Source: Podospora pseudocomata
Lineage: Eukaryota; Ascomycota; Sordariomycetes; Sordariales; Podosporaceae
Length of the DNA stretch: 64,000 nucleotides
Direction of reading: 5' to 3'
Assembly: GCF_035222375.1 (NCBI RefSeq)
Contig: NW_026946364.1
Coordinates: 620,001-684,000 of the forward strand
A program made the translations under genes and the position numbers. Shown in pieces: positions 61,662 through 64,000 of the stretch (positions are counted from its first letter, which is position 1; the number at the start of each line of letters is the position of its first letter). Under the pieces are notes generated by a model. It saw only the letters and a program-made list of their open reading frames with translations. It had not been told where the DNA came from and did not search any database.

Positions 61662-64000
61662 TCAAAGAGAGACATGCTCAGTATGCCAAACCAAAAAGTC
61701 CCTCGCATCATGGCTCATGTTGTACCCCATCGGCACCGGCACCTCGTTCCCATGCACATCGTGCGTCAGCACCAACTCCATCATCGGGCTCTGCGGCAGG
61801 CTCTGCATGCTGTCCGTGCTGTTCGGCCTCTTTGCCGAATCAATCGCCAGCCCATTCACATTCTTGTCTTTATCCGAAAACGACTGGCCCATGCTAAACG
61901 TCCCACTGCTCACACTCCTCCGGTGCTTCTTGTGAAACTCTGGCGGGGCCAAGACTCTACTGGCGATAGAGCTATTCCTCGCAGCGCTGGACCCAGTCTT
62001 GGAGGGTGAGTCGCCCATGGGGGGGTCGATCCTCACTATCCCGGGACTGCGCTGTCCGCTGATGATGACGGTTCGGGGGCTGCTGTTGGGAGTTGACGAG
62101 GTGTTTGATGACGGGGAAAGACCGGGTGTTCGAGGCTCGACGGAATGAGCATCAAGTGCGCGGCCCTCGCTGGGTCGGCGGTTGCTGCTCTCTTTTGATG
62201 CGCTTGGTCGTCGCTCCGTAGACGTGACGAGTCCACCCGCGGAAACAAACCCAAACCCGGTGAACCAGTTGTAGATCTCATCCAGCTCGTCCAGCTCCAT
62301 GTCCGAGGGCTTGGAGTAGTCGGTTGGCTCGCTGAAGAAGTCGCCCGCGCCCCCCAAGATTGCCATCTGAAAGGCTGTCCAGTCCAGAGTGTCGTCCACA
62401 GCGGCTGCCAGCTTGCCGATCGGGAGGTCGGCCTTGGCCAGCCGGACCGGACCGTGCCTAAAGGTTGGGTGGGTCATGGTGTAAGGGGTGCTGTCGAGAT
62501 AAACGTAGTCGTCAGTGTTGGCCCTGGTCGTCACTCCGGGCGGCAGCGGCGTCGAGGTTGGTGACAGGATGATGTTTGCGTCATCAGGTCCTGTTGCAAT
62601 AATCTCGGGGATCGTCGGGAGCGGCGGCAAAGTCTTGCTCGGAAGTCGGCGATGCATCGAGGGTTTCTCCTGCGTTGGCACAGGCGTCGTTGGCGTCACC
62701 GGCTCGTCGCCAATAATCATGATCGGCAGGTCTCCCTCCTCCTCGTCATCTTCCAGTCCTGCAGTGGGCGAATCGTGCCTTTGCTCGCCATCCTCCTCCA
62801 CAGGTTTCTGTTCCGGTTCCTTGTGTTCCGGTTCGATTTCCCTGGCCTGCTCCAGTGTCTGGGCCGCTCTGGATGTTTGACAGTCTTCCCGCTTGATTTC
62901 TGACCCCTTGTTGGCAGCAGATGCACGTGGTGCGACCGAATCCTCGGCCGCTGCTGCTGACTCGTCGAGGCTCAGGGGTTCGATGGGAGCCGGGGTAGTG
63001 GCTGTGCTCTTCTTGTCGACGTGTGTAACACCCAATTCAGGAGATCTCGTCCACTGCGCGGCGCGGCTCATTCTGATTTCTCGCAACGTGCTCTCGGGAA
63101 GCATCTCGTCGGCCTCGAGGCGGTGGAAAATGCGAATTGTGAACAGGTCTTTGGCGCTTTCTGTCAGTTGCCACATGGAAGACTGCCGTCTCGCTGGCTG
63201 TACCGGCCTTCTTCGGGCCTTCTTGGATTTTGCTCGCTTTGGCCGCGAGGTAGATGGCAGCCGAGCTGGTGTCTGCGATGGGGGAGTTTTGGCTGTTGCC
63301 TTGATGGGCGACTTGACCGATCTGACCGACTTTGTCGACCTCAGTGAATTCGATCCTTGACTCCGCCTCTGTGATTTCCTGCGAGCCATTGCTGGCGACA
63401 TGGGAGTTGATTGCCTCGGTTTGGCGAATTTTGCCAATTGAGCGTCTGTAAGCTTTGCATCGCTGAACGATTGCTGCGGCTTGAATGCCTGCTCTGTCTC
63501 ATGGAGGAGCTGCATGACGTCCTTGGAAAACAGCTTCGGTGTGTTCATTTGTGATGACGGTGTTCCTAATGGCCCGGCTTCGAGGACTGACCTGGGGGCC
63601 GTCTCGTTGCTGGCCTTCGCCGCAACATCGGCCGGTATTGAAGGCGATTCGGGAAACATTTCGGCTTGTTGAGGTGGTGATGAGGGCGGTGTCAACTGAG
63701 GATAGTCCCGAAACGAGTGCGAACATGTTGGGCTTCTTCCGCGTCGTCGCGGCGAATCGTCCAATTGCTGAGGTGAAAGCAGCGGGCTTCTCTGGGGGCT
63801 TCTTTGAGGACTTCTTTGAGGGCTGCCATGAGGACTCGCCAGGGGACTCCGCGTCGGCCGGCGAGGAGGCGAGCAACGTGAGCCCACATGTTCCGTGCCA
63901 TTGTCGTAATTGCACAAAGAACTTGTTGACGACTGTGGCGTGTCTGGTAATGGTGGAATTCCAATGATGTTGTGAAGGTCCTCACTCCGTCTGATATCGA
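61662..64000 (-). CDS. Unknown fungal protein, 5' end beyond the window
   Basis: The minus-strand frame is open from the window edge at 64000 to the stop at 61662, about 778 codons with no introns seen. No start codon is evident: the frame continues upstream of position 63917, where an in-frame TTG occurs, through residues reading DIRRSEDLHNIIG. The N-terminal part has SPQR repeats (about 63786-63830) and Ser/Arg/Lys-rich disorder. Two segments look folded: MWQLTESAKDLFTIRIFHRL (encoded near 63175) and, near 62510-62230, from YVYLDSTPYTMTHPTFRHG to ELDEIYNWFTGFGFVSAG. The C-terminus reads MELVLTHDVHGNEVPVP. I do not recognise a family, and no catalytic motif is apparent. Confidence 0.78.
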   Translation of the reverse strand, partial: DIRRSEDLHNIIGIPPLPDTPQSSTSSLCNYDNGTEHVGSRCSPPRRPTRSPLASPHGSPQRSPQRSPQRSPLLSPQQLDDSPRRRGRSPTCSHSFRDYPQLTPPSSPPQQAEMFPESPSIPADVAAKASNETAPRSVLEAGPLGTPSSQMNTPKLFSKDVMQLLHETEQAFKPQQSFSDAKLTDAQLAKFAKPRQSTPMSPAMARRKSQRRSQGSNSLRSTKSVRSVKSPIKATAKTPPSQTPARLPSTSRPKRAKSKKARRRPVQPARRQSSMWQLTESAKDLFTIRIFHRLEADEMLPESTLREIRMSRAAQWTRSPELGVTHVDKKSTATTPAPIEPLSLDESAAAAEDSVAPRASAANKGSEIKREDCQTSRAAQTLEQAREIEPEHKEPEQKPVEEDGEQRHDSPTAGLEDDEEEGDLPIMIIGDEPVTPTTPVPTQEKPSMHRRLPSKTLPPLPTIPEIIATGPDDANIILSPTSTPLPPGVTTRANTDDYVYLDSTPYTMTHPTFRHGPVRLAKADLPIGKLAAAVDDTLDWTAFQMAILGGAGDFFSEPTDYSKPSDMELDELDEIYNWFTGFGFVSAGGLVTSTERRPSASKESSNRRPSEGRALDAHSVEPRTPGLSPSSNTSSTPNSSPRTVIISGQRSPGIVRIDPPMGDSPSKTGSSAARNSSIASRVLAPPEFHKKHRRSVSSGTFSMGQSFSDKDKNVNGLAIDSAKRPNSTDSMQSLPQSPMMELVLTHDVHGNEVPVPMGYNMSHDARDFLVWHTEHVSL

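Overview
The window is nuclear DNA from a filamentous ascomycete. Genes are split by short introns (mostly 53-85 nt, GT..AG, with CTGAC-like branch sites), intergenic spaces are long, and the conserved genes include white collar-2, a Clr5-domain protein and a fungal PhoD-like phosphatase. The WC-2 homologue comes out at 533 aa, close to the length I recall for Neurospora WC-2. This points to Sordariomycetes, probably Sordariales; genus cannot be assigned from sequence alone.

Layout. 1-3.9 kb holds no recognisable gene. A GT2 polysaccharide synthase lies at 3.99-5.59 kb (+), followed by a 10.6-kb stretch without any credible gene. Two minus-strand genes follow: a P-loop NTPase/kinase-like protein (16.2-17.1 kb) and an unknown protein with a BTB-like C-terminus (18.0-19.3 kb). 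GWT1, the GPI inositol acyltransferase, is divergent from the latter (20.3-21.9 kb, +). A Kin4-type protein kinase lies at 25.3-29.0 kb (+) and converges on wc-2 (31.1-33.1 kb, -). wc-2 and rad50 (34.7-38.7 kb, +) diverge from a shared 1.6-kb region.

From 38.7 kb the window is denser: the exon-junction protein Y14 (39.3-40.0, -), a Clr5-domain/AT-hook protein (40.5-43.8, -), the PP4 regulatory subunit R2 (44.4-46.3, -), sorting nexin 4/Atg24 (47.1-48.6, +), kexin (49.1-51.7, -), a very large PhoD-like metallophosphatase (53.8-59.3, +), and an unknown protein whose 5' end runs off the window (61.7-64.0, -).

These are mostly housekeeping and regulatory genes, not a cluster or operon. Two loose functional themes are visible: secretory/cell-surface biology (GT2 synthase, GWT1, kexin, SNX4) and chromatin/DNA damage (RAD50, PP4R2, the Clr5 protein). 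No rRNA, tRNA, CRISPR or intact mobile element was seen. The most original observation is the Clr5-domain protein. It carries two tandem copies of an approximately 85-90-residue helical module that I do not recognise, then AT-hook-like motifs, a Q-rich linker and a compact C-terminal domain. Splice sites were assigned by eye from consensus and frame, and doubtful ones are flagged.
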